Shown here: positions 25,918 to 38,358 of the stretch, piece by piece | How the letters are laid out: each line of letters starts with the position of its first letter | Numbering within the stretch: the first letter of the stretch is position 1 | Assembly: GCF_001552195.1 (NCBI RefSeq) | Contig: NZ_BCQS01000006.1 | Coordinates: 1-64,000, forward strand | Direction of reading: 5' to 3' | Length of the DNA: 64,000 nucleotides | Source: Actinomadura latina NBRC 106108 | GTDB taxonomy: Bacteria > Actinomycetota > Actinomycetes > Streptosporangiales > Streptosporangiaceae | Made by a program: the position numbers and the translations under genes | The notes under the pieces: model-generated | The model's input: the letters and a program-made list of their open reading frames with translations, nothing else | Database searches by the model: none | Told to the model about the DNA's origin: nothing

Positions 25918-26709
25918 TCACCGGTCGCGCGCCTTGCCGTGCCGGATCCGGTGCAGGATGACGCGGCCCAGGTAGGAGCCCAGTTCGATGGTGTAGCGGC
26001 GCCACAGCCGGCGGGGCTCGCGGGCCAGCCGGTACAGGAATCCGACGCGCAGCTTCAGGACCCAGGCCGGGTAGTACTGTCGCCGCTCGGCGAGGTGCTC
26101 GAAGTACGCGCCGCACGTGATGATGACGGGCGCGGTGAGCCGGTCGCGGTACTCGGTGACGAACCGCTGCTGCAGCGGGGTCCCGAGGCCGACGTGCAGG
26201 ATGTCGGGGGCCGCCTCGTTGATCTCGGCGACGAGCCGCTCGGCGGTCTCGGCGGGCAGCCGGCCGTGCTCGTCCGCCCAGTGGCCGTGCAGCGTCCCGG
26301 CGATCTCCAGGCCCGGGTACCACGCGCGGACGTTCGCGGCCGCGGCCTCGGCGACGCCCGGCGCGTTGCCGAACAGGAAGACCCGCCAGCCGTGCTCGGC
26401 GGGCTGCCCGAACAGGTCGCCGGTGAGGTCGTCGTTGGCCATCCGGCCGGGCACCGGGCGCCCGAAGATCTTCGCGGCGAGCACGACGCCCCAGCCGTCC
26501 GGCAGGTTGAGGTCGAAGCCGTTCATGAGGTCGCGCAGCGCGGCGTCCTTCTGCGCCTTGAGCACGTAGTCCGGGTTGGCGAACGTGACGGTCAGCTTCG
26601 CGCGCTCCTTGACGGCCGTCTCCGTGAACGACCGGAGCCGCGCGACGTCGGCGCGGCTGACGCGCACGCCGAGGACGTCGACGGTGTCATGCGGCCATCG
26701 TTGGTCCAC
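25918..26709 (-). CDS. WecB/TagA/CpsF family glycosyltransferase
   Basis: A 263-residue GT26-family protein with the family hallmarks NPDYVLKAQKD, LNLPDGWGVV near residue 75 and VGLGTPLQQRF near 160. Family members add N-acetylmannosamine or related sugars to lipid-linked intermediates in teichoic acid, capsule or enterobacterial common antigen synthesis. The GTG at 26709 is six bases after GGAG and overlaps the end of the TauE-like gene by 23 bases; an upstream in-frame GTG at 26727 has no such site. It would act after the priming transferase. The sugar is not predictable. Confidence 0.9.
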   Translation of the reverse strand: MDQRWPHDTVDVLGVRVSRADVARLRSFTETAVKERAKLTVTFANPDYVLKAQKDAALRDLMNGFDLNLPDGWGVVLAAKIFGRPVPGRMANDDLTGDLFGQPAEHGWRVFLFGNAPGVAEAAAANVRAWYPGLEIAGTLHGHWADEHGRLPAETAERLVAEINEAAPDILHVGLGTPLQQRFVTEYRDRLTAPVIITCGAYFEHLAERRQYYPAWVLKLRVGFLYRLAREPRRLWRRYTIELGSYLGRVILHRIRHGKARDR

Positions 26710-27658
26710 GCTGCTCTCCTGACGCACCGGCCCGGCCGGCGGCTCGGACGGGAGAGGGCAGCGTACCGGGGTTCCGGCCGGCGCGGTGGCGCAGGTACAG
26801 CCAGGCGGCGGCCGTGGCGGCGGTCAGCGCGGCCATCGTCCAGGCGAGCGGGAGGGCGCCGACGCCGAACATCTTCAGCGAGGACGCGACGAGGACGAGC
26901 GCCAGCACGCGGCGGATGAGCCCGCCGGGGGCGCGCGAGGAGATCTTGGAGCCGAGGTAGACGCCGGGGATGGAGCCGGCCAGCAGGGCGGCGGTGACCT
27001 CCATCCGGAAGTCGCCGAACAGCAGGTGGCCGATGGCGGCCGCGAACACCAGCGGGACGGCCTGGAGCAGGTCGGTGCCGACGAGCTGGTTGGCCTTCAG
27101 CGCCGGGTACAGGGCGAGGAGCGCGACGATGATGAGGGAGCCGGAGCCGACCGAGGTGATGCCGACGACGAGGCCGCCGACGGCGCCGACCAGCACGGTC
27201 GGCACCGGGCGGACCGTGACCTCGGGCGCCTCGCCGCCGCCGTCCTCGGCGGAGCCCGCCCGGCCCCGGTGGGCGAGGTAGGCGCGCAGGACGAGCCCGC
27301 CCGCGGCGATCATCAGCGCGACGCCCATCGCGGTGCTGATGAGCTTCTCGACCGAGTCGCCGCGGCCGAGCGCCTTCGCCAGCAGCACGCCGGAGAACGC
27401 GGCCGGCACCGAGCCGGCGCACAGCCAGCCGACGAGCCGCATGTTGATCGTGCCCTGCCGGTAGTGGACGGCGCTGCCGACGGGTTTCATCACGGCGGCG
27501 GCGACGAGGTCGCTGGACACGGCGGCGAGCGGGCTGACCCCGAAGAAGGTCACGAGCATCGGCGTCATCAGCGCGCCGCCGCCCATCCCCGTCAGCCCGA
27601 CGATGATGGCGACCAGGAAGGATCCCAGCGCCATCGTCCAATCGAAGTCCATCGGCAT
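26687..27658 (-). CDS. TauE/SafE-family sulfite/anion exporter permease
   Basis: A 323-residue membrane protein with eight predicted helices in two homologous halves, each with the family's conserved glycine-rich motif (VGLTGMGGGALMTPML near residue 19 and VGITSVGSGSL near 170). Family members move sulfite, sulfonates or other small organic acids. It lies between the APS kinase gene and a glycosyltransferase gene, in the same direction as both. Substrate could be sulfate/sulfite for the sulfation pathway or efflux of excess sulfite; this is inferred from context. The ATG at 27658 is close after AGGTAGG. Confidence 0.85.
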   Translation of the reverse strand: MPMDFDWTMALGSFLVAIIVGLTGMGGGALMTPMLVTFFGVSPLAAVSSDLVAAAVMKPVGSAVHYRQGTINMRLVGWLCAGSVPAAFSGVLLAKALGRGDSVEKLISTAMGVALMIAAGGLVLRAYLAHRGRAGSAEDGGGEAPEVTVRPVPTVLVGAVGGLVVGITSVGSGSLIIVALLALYPALKANQLVGTDLLQAVPLVFAAAIGHLLFGDFRMEVTAALLAGSIPGVYLGSKISSRAPGGLIRRVLALVLVASSLKMFGVGALPLAWTMAALTAATAAAWLYLRHRAGRNPGTLPSPVRAAGRAGASGEQRGPTMAA

Positions 27659-27754
27659 GACCTACCTGCCATGTAGGAAAACTCGCGTATACCCTAGGGG
27701 ACGGCCCCCGGTTGGGTCTAACCCGGGTGGCGAGGGACAAACGGGGCAGATGTT
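27659..27754. promoter_or_regulatory. Spacer with small palindrome upstream of the TauE-like gene
   Basis: 96 bases between the APS kinase stop and the permease start. An inverted repeat CCTAC-ctgccat-GTAGG (27661-27677) covers the ribosome-binding region of the permease, and the AT-richer stretch with CCCTAGGGTATAC (leftward) could hold a promoter. Confidence 0.35.
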
Positions 27755-29224
27755 CTATTCGGGGCGAACCCAGCCGCCATCCACCAGCAGGCCGAGCACC
27801 TCGCCGACCGCCTCGTCCGGCGACAGCCGCGAGGTGTCGAGCGTCAGATCGGCGTCAGCGGGCACCTCGTAGGGGTCGGAGATGCCGGTGAACTCGGGGA
27901 TCTGCCCCGCGCGCGCCTTGGCGTACAGGCCCTTGCGGTCGCGGCGCTCGCACTCCTCCAGCGGTGTCGCGACGTGCACCAGGATGAAGTCGCCCACGGC
28001 GGACACCATCCGGCGGACCTCGGCGCGGGTCGCCGCGTACGGGGCGATCGGCGCGCAGATCGCGGTGCCGCCGTGCCGGGTGATCTCGGCGGCGACGAAC
28101 CCGATCCGCCGGATGTTGAGGTCGCGGTCGGCGCGCGAGAACGTCAGGCCGGCCGACAGCATCCGCCGCACGACGTCGCCGTCCAGCAGCGTGACGGTCC
28201 GGCCGCCGCGCTCGATCAGCGCGTCGGACAGGCCGCGCGCCACCGTCGACTTCCCCGAGCCGGACAGCCCGGTGAAGAACACCGTGATGCCCCGCGAGTG
28301 CTTCGGCGGGCGCGCCCGCACCAGCTCGGCGGCGACGGCCGGCGGGGTGAACCAGTCGGGGACGGGCTCGCCCGCGTCCAGCAGCTCGTTCAGCCGCTCG
28401 GCGGTCAGCTCCGCCTGGACGTGGTCGGGCTCGATGCGCGCGACCGGCCGCCAGACCTCCACGTCGGCGTCGTAGGCCCACGGCTCCGGCACGACCAGCG
28501 GGATCGCGGTGCCGTCCCGCTCCGCCTCGGCGAGCAGGTGGGTGGCGCCGTACGCGGCGGCGACGTGCGCGCGCAGCAGGACGTCACGCTCCTCGTCGCC
28601 GCGGGCGGGCAGTGGCACCGGGACGATCCGGGTCCCGTCCGGCAGCTCCTTGCGGACGCCCAGCAGCGCCCTGACCAGCGACTCGTCGTGCTCGCCGCCG
28701 AGCAGCGGCAGGACGAGCACCGTCGCGCCGAGCCGCTCGGCGACCTGGCGGAGCTGGCCCAGCTGCTTGCGGTGCAGGGGTTCGCGGGTGGCCACCGCCA
28801 GCAGCGGCCCCTCCACCGGGGCGAGTTCGTCGGGACGGCGGCGCAGCGCGTGGAACGGTCCGTGCGCCGGTGCGCGGAGGGCCTCCAGCGGCCCCGCGAG
28901 CCGCCACGCCTGGGTGGCCGGGTCCTGCCAGGCCTCGGTGACGTCCAGCACGGCGAGCGGCACGCCCTCCGGGTCCTGCAGGACGACCCGCTCGTGCCCG
29001 GTCAGCTCCTTGGGGACGGTCAGCGTGACCGGGACCGGCCACGGGGTGCCGTCGGCGAGCCGCCCGCCGGCGACGACCATCGCCGTGTCGTAGGCGCCGA
29101 GGAACCCGGGCAGCGGGCGGTGCACCCCGGCGAGGAGCAGCTCCAGGTCGGCGAGCTCCACCGGGTCCGGGGTCCAGGCGGGCAGGTCGCGCAGCGTGTC
29201 GGGAAGGCCGGCGTCGGCGGTCAC
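27755..29224 (-). CDS. Adenylylsulfate kinase with N-terminal decayed ATP-sulfurylase domain
   Basis: A 489-residue fusion. The C-terminal 180 residues are an APS kinase that makes PAPS: Walker A GLSGSGKST at 319-327, a DGDVVRR motif near 347, a FSRADRDLNIRRIG segment and the PEFTGISDPYEVP segment near 455. The N-terminal 300 residues have the outline of an archaeal/bacterial-type ATP sulfurylase. The catalytic motifs are lost: the QxRNPxHRAH site reads ATREPLHRKQ at 145-154 and the GRDHAG site reads AEAERDG at 232-238. Sulfurylase activity is therefore expected from CysDN instead. The GTG start is six bases after GGAG. It is the first gene of a leftward run with TauE and the WecB-like gene. 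Confidence 0.9.
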   Translation of the reverse strand: MTADAGLPDTLRDLPAWTPDPVELADLELLLAGVHRPLPGFLGAYDTAMVVAGGRLADGTPWPVPVTLTVPKELTGHERVVLQDPEGVPLAVLDVTEAWQDPATQAWRLAGPLEALRAPAHGPFHALRRRPDELAPVEGPLLAVATREPLHRKQLGQLRQVAERLGATVLVLPLLGGEHDESLVRALLGVRKELPDGTRIVPVPLPARGDEERDVLLRAHVAAAYGATHLLAEAERDGTAIPLVVPEPWAYDADVEVWRPVARIEPDHVQAELTAERLNELLDAGEPVPDWFTPPAVAAELVRARPPKHSRGITVFFTGLSGSGKSTVARGLSDALIERGGRTVTLLDGDVVRRMLSAGLTFSRADRDLNIRRIGFVAAEITRHGGTAICAPIAPYAATRAEVRRMVSAVGDFILVHVATPLEECERRDRKGLYAKARAGQIPEFTGISDPYEVPADADLTLDTSRLSPDEAVGEVLGLLVDGGWVRPE

Positions 29225-29281
29225 CGCGATCTCCGATCCCGCCCGGCGGCGGGGAACCGGGCTCGTCCGTGTCAGTGGGAG

Positions 29282-29294
29282 TTTCCGCAGGAAA
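29282..29294. promoter_or_regulatory. Small palindrome upstream of the APS kinase gene
   Basis: TTTCC-gca-GGAAA, followed by an A/T run (GTATTTTT leftward), 58-70 bases before the APS kinase start. It is a candidate operator or promoter element for PAPS synthesis. The regulator is unknown. Confidence 0.35.
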
Positions 29295-29333
29295 AATACT
29301 GCGTCGGCCCGCGCCCGCGCACACCCGCCCCGG

Positions 29334-30260
29334 TCAGATGACCCTGGCGAAACGGTTCTCGGGCTTGCGGATGACCAGCGTGATCTCGCTGTGGTCTGCG
29401 GTGAGGCGCCCGCGGGTGACCGCCGACACGAGCCGGCACAGCAGGTCGGCGAGGCCGGATCCGGCCCCGAGCGCGTCGATGGCCTGCCGGGACGTGTACT
29501 CCTCGGAGATCACCAGCCCGCGCATCACGCAGTACCAGCGCAGGCCCGGCCCGGACGCGACCCGGCCGTAGACCGCGCGCGGCGGGCCCGTCCGGACGAC
29601 CGGCACCGGGCGCGACGCGCGCCCCGGCGGCGGGCCCCCGGCCGGCGCCGTGCCGGGCGCGGCGGCCGGCGCGGCGGCGGGTGTGGTTGTGGGTGTCGTG
29701 GCGGGCGCGGTGCCGGGGGCCGTCTCCGGCCCGGCGACCCGCTCGTCCGCGGGATACGGGACGCGCGCGTGCGCCCCCCGCGGGCCCCGGCCGGGACGCG
29801 GCCGCCGGCGCCGCCCGGACGGGCGCAGCCACCGGGGCAGCGTGCGGTCCAGGAAGCCGAACGCGGTGTTGCGGTCGCGCAGGTGCACCAGCAGCAGCCC
29901 GCCGGGCTTCAGCGCGGCGACGAACCGGTCGAGCACCAGCTCGGCGTGCGGCACGCGCTCGATCAGGTACGAGGCGTGCACGATGTCGTAGGCGCGCGGC
30001 GGCAGCGGCACCGTGCGCAGGTCGCCGAGGTGCCAGGTGTCGAGGTCGGGCCGCTCGCAGGTGTAGGCGCGCAGCTCCGGGGACTCCATGTCGACGCCCG
30101 TGACGTGGTGGTCGTGGTCGCCGAGGTCCAGGCCCGTGCCCCAGCCGCAGCCCGCCTCCAGGATGTGGATCCGCTGCAGGGGCTTCTCTAGGGCGTACTG
30201 TCGGGCGCGTTCTGAGAAGAGATCGCCGTCGCTGACCGGCGGCGTACGCAGATCGGTCAC
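29334..30260 (-). CDS. Class I SAM-dependent methyltransferase with low-complexity insertion
   Basis: A 308-residue protein starting at the GTG at 30260. The Rossmann fold is split: SAM motif LEAGCGWGTGLDLG at 34-47, GVDMES at 55-60 and ALKPGGLLLV near 116-125. Residues about 148-222 form an arginine-rich then alanine/proline/threonine-rich tract (PATTPTTTPAAAP) that interrupts the fold before the last strands. The segment carrying ERVPHAEL in place of a usual EHVP motif is typical of small-molecule methyltransferases. It is divergent from mfd and 109 bases upstream of the APS kinase gene in the same direction. A sugar or lipid target within the polysaccharide pathway is possible but not shown. 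Confidence 0.8.
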   Translation of the reverse strand: MTDLRTPPVSDGDLFSERARQYALEKPLQRIHILEAGCGWGTGLDLGDHDHHVTGVDMESPELRAYTCERPDLDTWHLGDLRTVPLPPRAYDIVHASYLIERVPHAELVLDRFVAALKPGGLLLVHLRDRNTAFGFLDRTLPRWLRPSGRRRRPRPGRGPRGAHARVPYPADERVAGPETAPGTAPATTPTTTPAAAPAAAPGTAPAGGPPPGRASRPVPVVRTGPPRAVYGRVASGPGLRWYCVMRGLVISEEYTSRQAIDALGAGSGLADLLCRLVSAVTRGRLTADHSEITLVIRKPENRFARVI

Positions 30261-30421
30261 AGTCTCGCAGCGTAATCGCCCGACTGCACTCCGTCCGCTA
30301 TTTGCGCATTCTTGGTAATGCCGTGTCGCGTACCCTGGGACGCGGTACCGGGGTCCCGCTGGGATTCCCGGCTCTTCGGGCTGCCCTGCCACGGGGTTCT
30401 TCGGCGAATGTGCGGGCGAAA

Positions 30422-34018
<3,597 letters not shown>

Positions 34019-34061
34019 CCTGGGCCGACCCCGAGCACTCCCATGACGAGACGAGGATTCC

Positions 34062-34718
34062 GTGCCTGGTAAGTCCGTGAAGGCGGCGGTGGCGGTCGTG
34101 CTGGCGGCCGGCGCGCTGGCCGGCTGCGGCGGCTCCCCGAAGGTCGGCACCGCCGCCCTCGTCGGCGACGACCGCATCACCAACACCGAGCTCAGCCAGA
34201 CCGTCCGCGACTGGCGCACCCAGTTCCGCGCGGACCCGGCCGCCAACGAGCTGCGCGCGAACCCCGCCAACCCGGCCCCGCAGCTCGCCGGCGACTCCGA
34301 GTCCGACCTGCAGGGCGCGCTCACCCTGCTGATCAACTTCCAGGTCGCCGACAAGGTGGCGAAGGCCGCCGGCGTCAAGGTCACCGGCGGCGAGGTGGAC
34401 ACCGCGGTCCAGGCGCTGAACCAGCAGGGCGGCGCCGACTCGATCACGCTGGCGAGCGGGCTGCCCCGCGCGCACACCCGCGACCTCGCGCGCCTCGTCG
34501 CGACGCAGATCGCGGTCATGCAGCGGTTCGGCGCGGACCTGGGCAACCGGCTGAGCCCGGCGACGCAGCAGGCCGGCCGGCAGTGGAACGAGCTGTTCAA
34601 GCGCACCGCCGACGGCATGCGCATCGAGGTCAACCCGCGCTACGGGCACTACGACCCGGGCAAGTTCGAGGTCGGCTCGATCACCTACCGGCTGTCCAGC
34701 CCCGATTCGGGTATCTGA
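34062..34718 (+). CDS. SurA N-terminal-domain-like lipoprotein
   Basis: A 218-residue lipoprotein starting at GTG 34062 with lipobox LAGC (Cys near residue 22). The mature part is helical (ITNTELSQTVRDWRTQF, then GALTLLINFQVADKVAKAAG) like the chaperone core of SurA/PrsA foldases. No parvulin peptidyl-prolyl isomerase domain is present, so any foldase role would be chaperone-only. It lies between mfd and mazG, an arrangement frequent in actinobacteria. Confidence 0.78.
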   Translation: MPGKSVKAAVAVVLAAGALAGCGGSPKVGTAALVGDDRITNTELSQTVRDWRTQFRADPAANELRANPANPAPQLAGDSESDLQGALTLLINFQVADKVAKAAGVKVTGGEVDTAVQALNQQGGADSITLASGLPRAHTRDLARLVATQIAVMQRFGADLGNRLSPATQQAGRQWNELFKRTADGMRIEVNPRYGHYDPGKFEVGSITYRLSSPDSGI

Positions 34719-34723
34719 GGCGC

Positions 34724-35722
34724 ATGGCCCTGACACTGCTCGCGACCACGCACCGGGTCGCGCCCGGCCTGCTGACCTGGCGGGCGTGGGACGCGCTCCG
34801 GTCGGCGTCCGCCGTCCGGCTCCGCGACGGGCATCCGCTGCTGCCCTCGCTGCGCGACGCCGGGATCGCCCCGGAGACGGTCGAGGAGCCCGACGCGAGC
34901 GGGCTGGTCGCCGACGCGCGGCACGCGGACATCGTGTGGGTGGCCGCGCCGGAGGGCGACGAGGCGCTGATGCGCGAGGTCGGCACGCTCGTCGTCAACG
35001 ACCCGCTGGACGTCGAGGTGCTGCACGGCTCCTACGACCTGCCGGGCGCGCGGCTGCTCGATCTGGTGTCGGTCATGGACACGCTGCGCCGCGAATGCCC
35101 CTGGGACCGCAAGCAGACGCACGTCACGCTCGTCCCGTACCTGCTGGAGGAGGCGTACGAGGTCCTCGACACGATCGAGTCCGGCGACCTCGGCGCGCTC
35201 CGCGAGGAGCTGGGCGACGTGCTGATGCAGGTGGCGTTCCACTCGGTGGTGGCCGCCGAGCGCGACGACGAGACCGCGTTCACCATCGACGACGTGGCCG
35301 GAGCGATCGTCGAGAAGCTGGTGCGCCGCCATCCGCACGTGTTCGGGGACGTGACCGTCTCCGGCGCCGACGAGGTCAACGCCAACTGGGAGCAGATCAA
35401 GGCGGCGGAGCGGGCGGAGAAGAGCGGCGCCGAGGCGTCGGCGCTCGACGGCGTCCCGATGGGGCAGCCGGCGCTGTCGCTCGCGGCGCAGCTCCAGCGC
35501 CGCGCGAAGCGGATGGCGGCCCCCGCCGGCCTCGCCGACGATCTCGTGCCCGATGAGCGCGCCGCCGCCGGGAACGCCGCCGGGAACGACCTGGGTACGC
35601 GGCTCTTCGCGCTCGTCCGGGAGGCGGCGGAGCGGGGAGTCGACCCGGAGTCCGAGTTGCGGGCCGTTTCCCGGGTATTCCGCGATCGTGTCCGAGCGTG
35701 GGAACGGCGGCAGCGCGCCTGA
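34724..35722 (+). CDS. mazG: Nucleoside triphosphate pyrophosphohydrolase MazG
   Basis: A 332-residue protein. The MazG domain (about residues 108-260) has the family signature CPWDRKQTH and the metal-binding helices EEAYEVLD and REELGDVLMQV. It hydrolyses non-canonical NTPs to NMP and pyrophosphate. The first 100 residues resemble a remnant of the tetrapyrrole-methylase-like domain found in YabN-type fusions, without an evident SAM site. The ATG at 34724 lies five bases after the upstream lipoprotein stop, so the two are probably co-transcribed. Confidence 0.92.
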   Translation: MALTLLATTHRVAPGLLTWRAWDALRSASAVRLRDGHPLLPSLRDAGIAPETVEEPDASGLVADARHADIVWVAAPEGDEALMREVGTLVVNDPLDVEVLHGSYDLPGARLLDLVSVMDTLRRECPWDRKQTHVTLVPYLLEEAYEVLDTIESGDLGALREELGDVLMQVAFHSVVAAERDDETAFTIDDVAGAIVEKLVRRHPHVFGDVTVSGADEVNANWEQIKAAERAEKSGAEASALDGVPMGQPALSLAAQLQRRAKRMAAPAGLADDLVPDERAAAGNAAGNDLGTRLFALVREAAERGVDPESELRAVSRVFRDRVRAWERRQRA

Positions 35723-35792
35723 TTCGCGGGGAAACTACCGGAACATCATCGATGGGGTGGTCCGACCGGGAAGGCCCGTTTACTCTGGGCGC

Positions 35793-38240
35793 GTGTCTGC
35801 CGGGGCTGATGGTGAACCAGGGAAGCGCGACGCACGGGGGGATGTCCCGGGCGGCCCGCGTCCTCGCCGCCGGATCCTCACCTCGTCCACGACCCGTGCC
35901 GAGAAGGCCCGCGCGCTGCGCGGGCTGGGCGCGCTCGGCGGCCTCGCGGGCGTCCTCGTCGCGCTGATGCTGCTGCCGACCGCGTGCACGGCCGGCGTCG
36001 GCGCCCGCGACACGGCCCGCTGGTTCGACAGCGAGCCGGTGAACCTGACGACGTCCGGCGTCCCGCAGCGGTCCCGGATCCTGGCCGCGGACGGCTCCAC
36101 CATCGCGACGTTCTTCTACCAGAACCGGGTGGACGTCCCGCTGGACAAGATCGCGCCGGCCGTGCGCCAGGCGGTGCTCGCGATCGAGGACAGCCGGTTC
36201 TACGAGCACGGCGCCATCGACCTGCAGGGCACGCTGCGCGCGCTCGCCAGCAACCTCAGCAGCGGGCAGGTGACGCAGGGCGGCTCCGGCATCACCCAGC
36301 AGTACGTGAAGAACCTGCTGCTGACCCAGGCCGACAGCGACGAGGAGCGGCAGGAGGCCACCGCGGTCACCGCCGCCCGCAAGGTGCGCGAGCTGCGGTA
36401 CGCGGTGGCGGTCGAGGAGAAGTTCGGCAAGGACGAGATCCTGCGCCGCTACCTCAACATCGCCTACTACGGCGACGGCGCCTACGGCATCGAGGCCGCG
36501 TCCCGGCACTACTTCTCCAAGCACGCGTCCGAGCTGAACCTGGCGGAGGCGGCGCTGCTCGCCGGCGTCATCCGCTATCCCTACGCCTACGACCCGATCC
36601 GGCACCCCGGCGAGGCGCGGCAGCGCCGCGACACCGTCCTGGACCGGATGGCCCAGCTCGGCTGGGTCGACCCCGCCAAGGCGGAGGCGGCCAAGAGCAA
36701 GCCCGTCGGGCTGGACATCGACAACGTCCGCAGCGGCTGCGTGTCCAGCAAGGCGCCGTTCTTCTGCGACTACGTGCAGCGCGAGATCTCCACCAACCCG
36801 GTGTTCGGCAAGACCGCCAAGGACCGGGAGAAGCTGCTCAAGCGCGGCGGCCTCACGATCCGCACCACGATGGACCGGCGCGCGCAGAAGGCCGCGCAGC
36901 GCGCCGTCGACCGGCACGTCCCGCCGAAGAACTCCGCGCACAAGGCCGCCGCCGAGGCGATGGTCGAGCCGGGGACCGGCGAGATCAAAGCGATGGTCGT
37001 CGACCGGAAGCTCGGCCCCGACAAGGAGCGCGGCAAGACCTGGATCAACTTCGCCGCGGACGCCGGCCACGGCTCCAGCATCGGCATGCAGGCCGGGTCG
37101 ACGTTCAAGGCGTTCACGCTGGCCGCGGCGCTGGACGAGGGCATGCCGTTCGGGACGCGGCTGATGGCGCCGCGCAGGTTCACCCCGGTCGGCTTCCGCA
37201 ACTGCGACGGCGACAAGGTCGGCGACCCCAGCGCGTCCCTGCGCAACGCCGCCGACGGCGAGGGCGGCAAGGAGTTCAGCCTCGTCACCGGCACGCACCA
37301 CTCCGTCAACACCTTCTTCCTCGCGCTGGAGAAGGAGGTCGGCCTCTGCGACACCGTCAAGATGGCCGAGCGCCTCGGGATGAAGCAGGCGAACGGGAAG
37401 CCGCTGGAGGAGTACCCGTCGTTCACGCTCGGCTTCAACCCGGTCTCCCCGCTGCGGCTCGCCGCCGCCTACGCCGCGTTCGGCGCCCGCGGCGAGTACT
37501 GCAAGCCGATCGCGATCACCTCGATCAAGGACGCGTCCGGGCACCGGCTGAAGGTGCCGGGGCGCGACTGCGAGCGGGCCATCGACGAGGGCGTCGCGGA
37601 CGCCGTGAACTACGTGCTGCAGGGCGTCCTCACCAAGGGCACGGCGCGCGGGATGGGCATCGGCCGCCCCGCCGCCGGCAAGACCGGCACCGTCGACAAC
37701 TTCTCCGCCGCCTGGTTCGCCGGGTACACGCCGGACCTCGCGGCGGCCGTCTGGGTCGGCGACCCGCGCGGCGGCTACCGGCACCCGATGGAGAACCTCT
37801 GCATGGACGGCACCTGCTACGGCGCCGTGTTCGGCGCGACGATCCCGGCGCCGATCTGGCAGCAGAGCATGAGCGGGGCGCTGCGGGGCACGGACGCGTC
37901 GCCGTTCCGCCGCCCGCCGTCGTTCTACTTCAGCAAGGGGTCCGGCGAGGACCGGGCGAAGGTCCCCGACGTGCGCGGCATGAAGCTGGGCGACGCCGTC
38001 GCCAAGCTCCGCGCCGCGGGCTTCACGACCAACGTGGGCGAGCAGGTCGAGTCCCGCCGGTACAAGAAGGGCACGGTCGCCGAGATGTCCCCCGGCCCCG
38101 GTTCGGCCGAGCCCGGCACGACCATCACGCTGCGCGTCAGCAAGGGCTCGAAGAAGCGCGACGGCGGCGGCCGTCCGGGCCCCGGCGGCCCGCCGGCCAC
38201 GCCGCCGCCCGGTCCCCCCGGGCAGGAGGCGCCCGCCTGA
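35793..38240 (+). CDS. Class A penicillin-binding protein (transglycosylase/transpeptidase) with PASTA domain
   Basis: An 815-residue bifunctional peptidoglycan synthase. After a short basic tail and one membrane helix (about residues 50-70) come the GT51 transglycosylase motifs EDSRFYEHGAID and GGSGITQQYVKN. The transpeptidase follows with SxxK (GSTFK), SxN (SVNTF) and KTGT motifs. One PASTA domain (KVPDVRGMKLGDAVAKL) lies near residue 730, followed by a proline/glycine-rich tail. It acts outside the membrane in cell-wall growth. The start is uncertain: GTG 35793 gives a compact N-terminus but has only a weak ribosome site. Confidence 0.92.
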   Translation: MSAGADGEPGKRDARGDVPGGPRPRRRILTSSTTRAEKARALRGLGALGGLAGVLVALMLLPTACTAGVGARDTARWFDSEPVNLTTSGVPQRSRILAADGSTIATFFYQNRVDVPLDKIAPAVRQAVLAIEDSRFYEHGAIDLQGTLRALASNLSSGQVTQGGSGITQQYVKNLLLTQADSDEERQEATAVTAARKVRELRYAVAVEEKFGKDEILRRYLNIAYYGDGAYGIEAASRHYFSKHASELNLAEAALLAGVIRYPYAYDPIRHPGEARQRRDTVLDRMAQLGWVDPAKAEAAKSKPVGLDIDNVRSGCVSSKAPFFCDYVQREISTNPVFGKTAKDREKLLKRGGLTIRTTMDRRAQKAAQRAVDRHVPPKNSAHKAAAEAMVEPGTGEIKAMVVDRKLGPDKERGKTWINFAADAGHGSSIGMQAGSTFKAFTLAAALDEGMPFGTRLMAPRRFTPVGFRNCDGDKVGDPSASLRNAADGEGGKEFSLVTGTHHSVNTFFLALEKEVGLCDTVKMAERLGMKQANGKPLEEYPSFTLGFNPVSPLRLAAAYAAFGARGEYCKPIAITSIKDASGHRLKVPGRDCERAIDEGVADAVNYVLQGVLTKGTARGMGIGRPAAGKTGTVDNFSAAWFAGYTPDLAAAVWVGDPRGGYRHPMENLCMDGTCYGAVFGATIPAPIWQQSMSGALRGTDASPFRRPPSFYFSKGSGEDRAKVPDVRGMKLGDAVAKLRAAGFTTNVGEQVESRRYKKGTVAEMSPGPGSAEPGTTITLRVSKGSKKRDGGGRPGPGGPPATPPPGPPGQEAPA

Positions 38241-38358
38241 GGGCGGCCGGTGGTGTGACCCGTCCGACCTGCGGGCCCGTGTGATCGCCGGGTGATCGGG
38301 TAGAGCGAACCGGGGGGTGTCCGGGCCTCCGCGCGATCCGATCGGGGGGACGATCATC

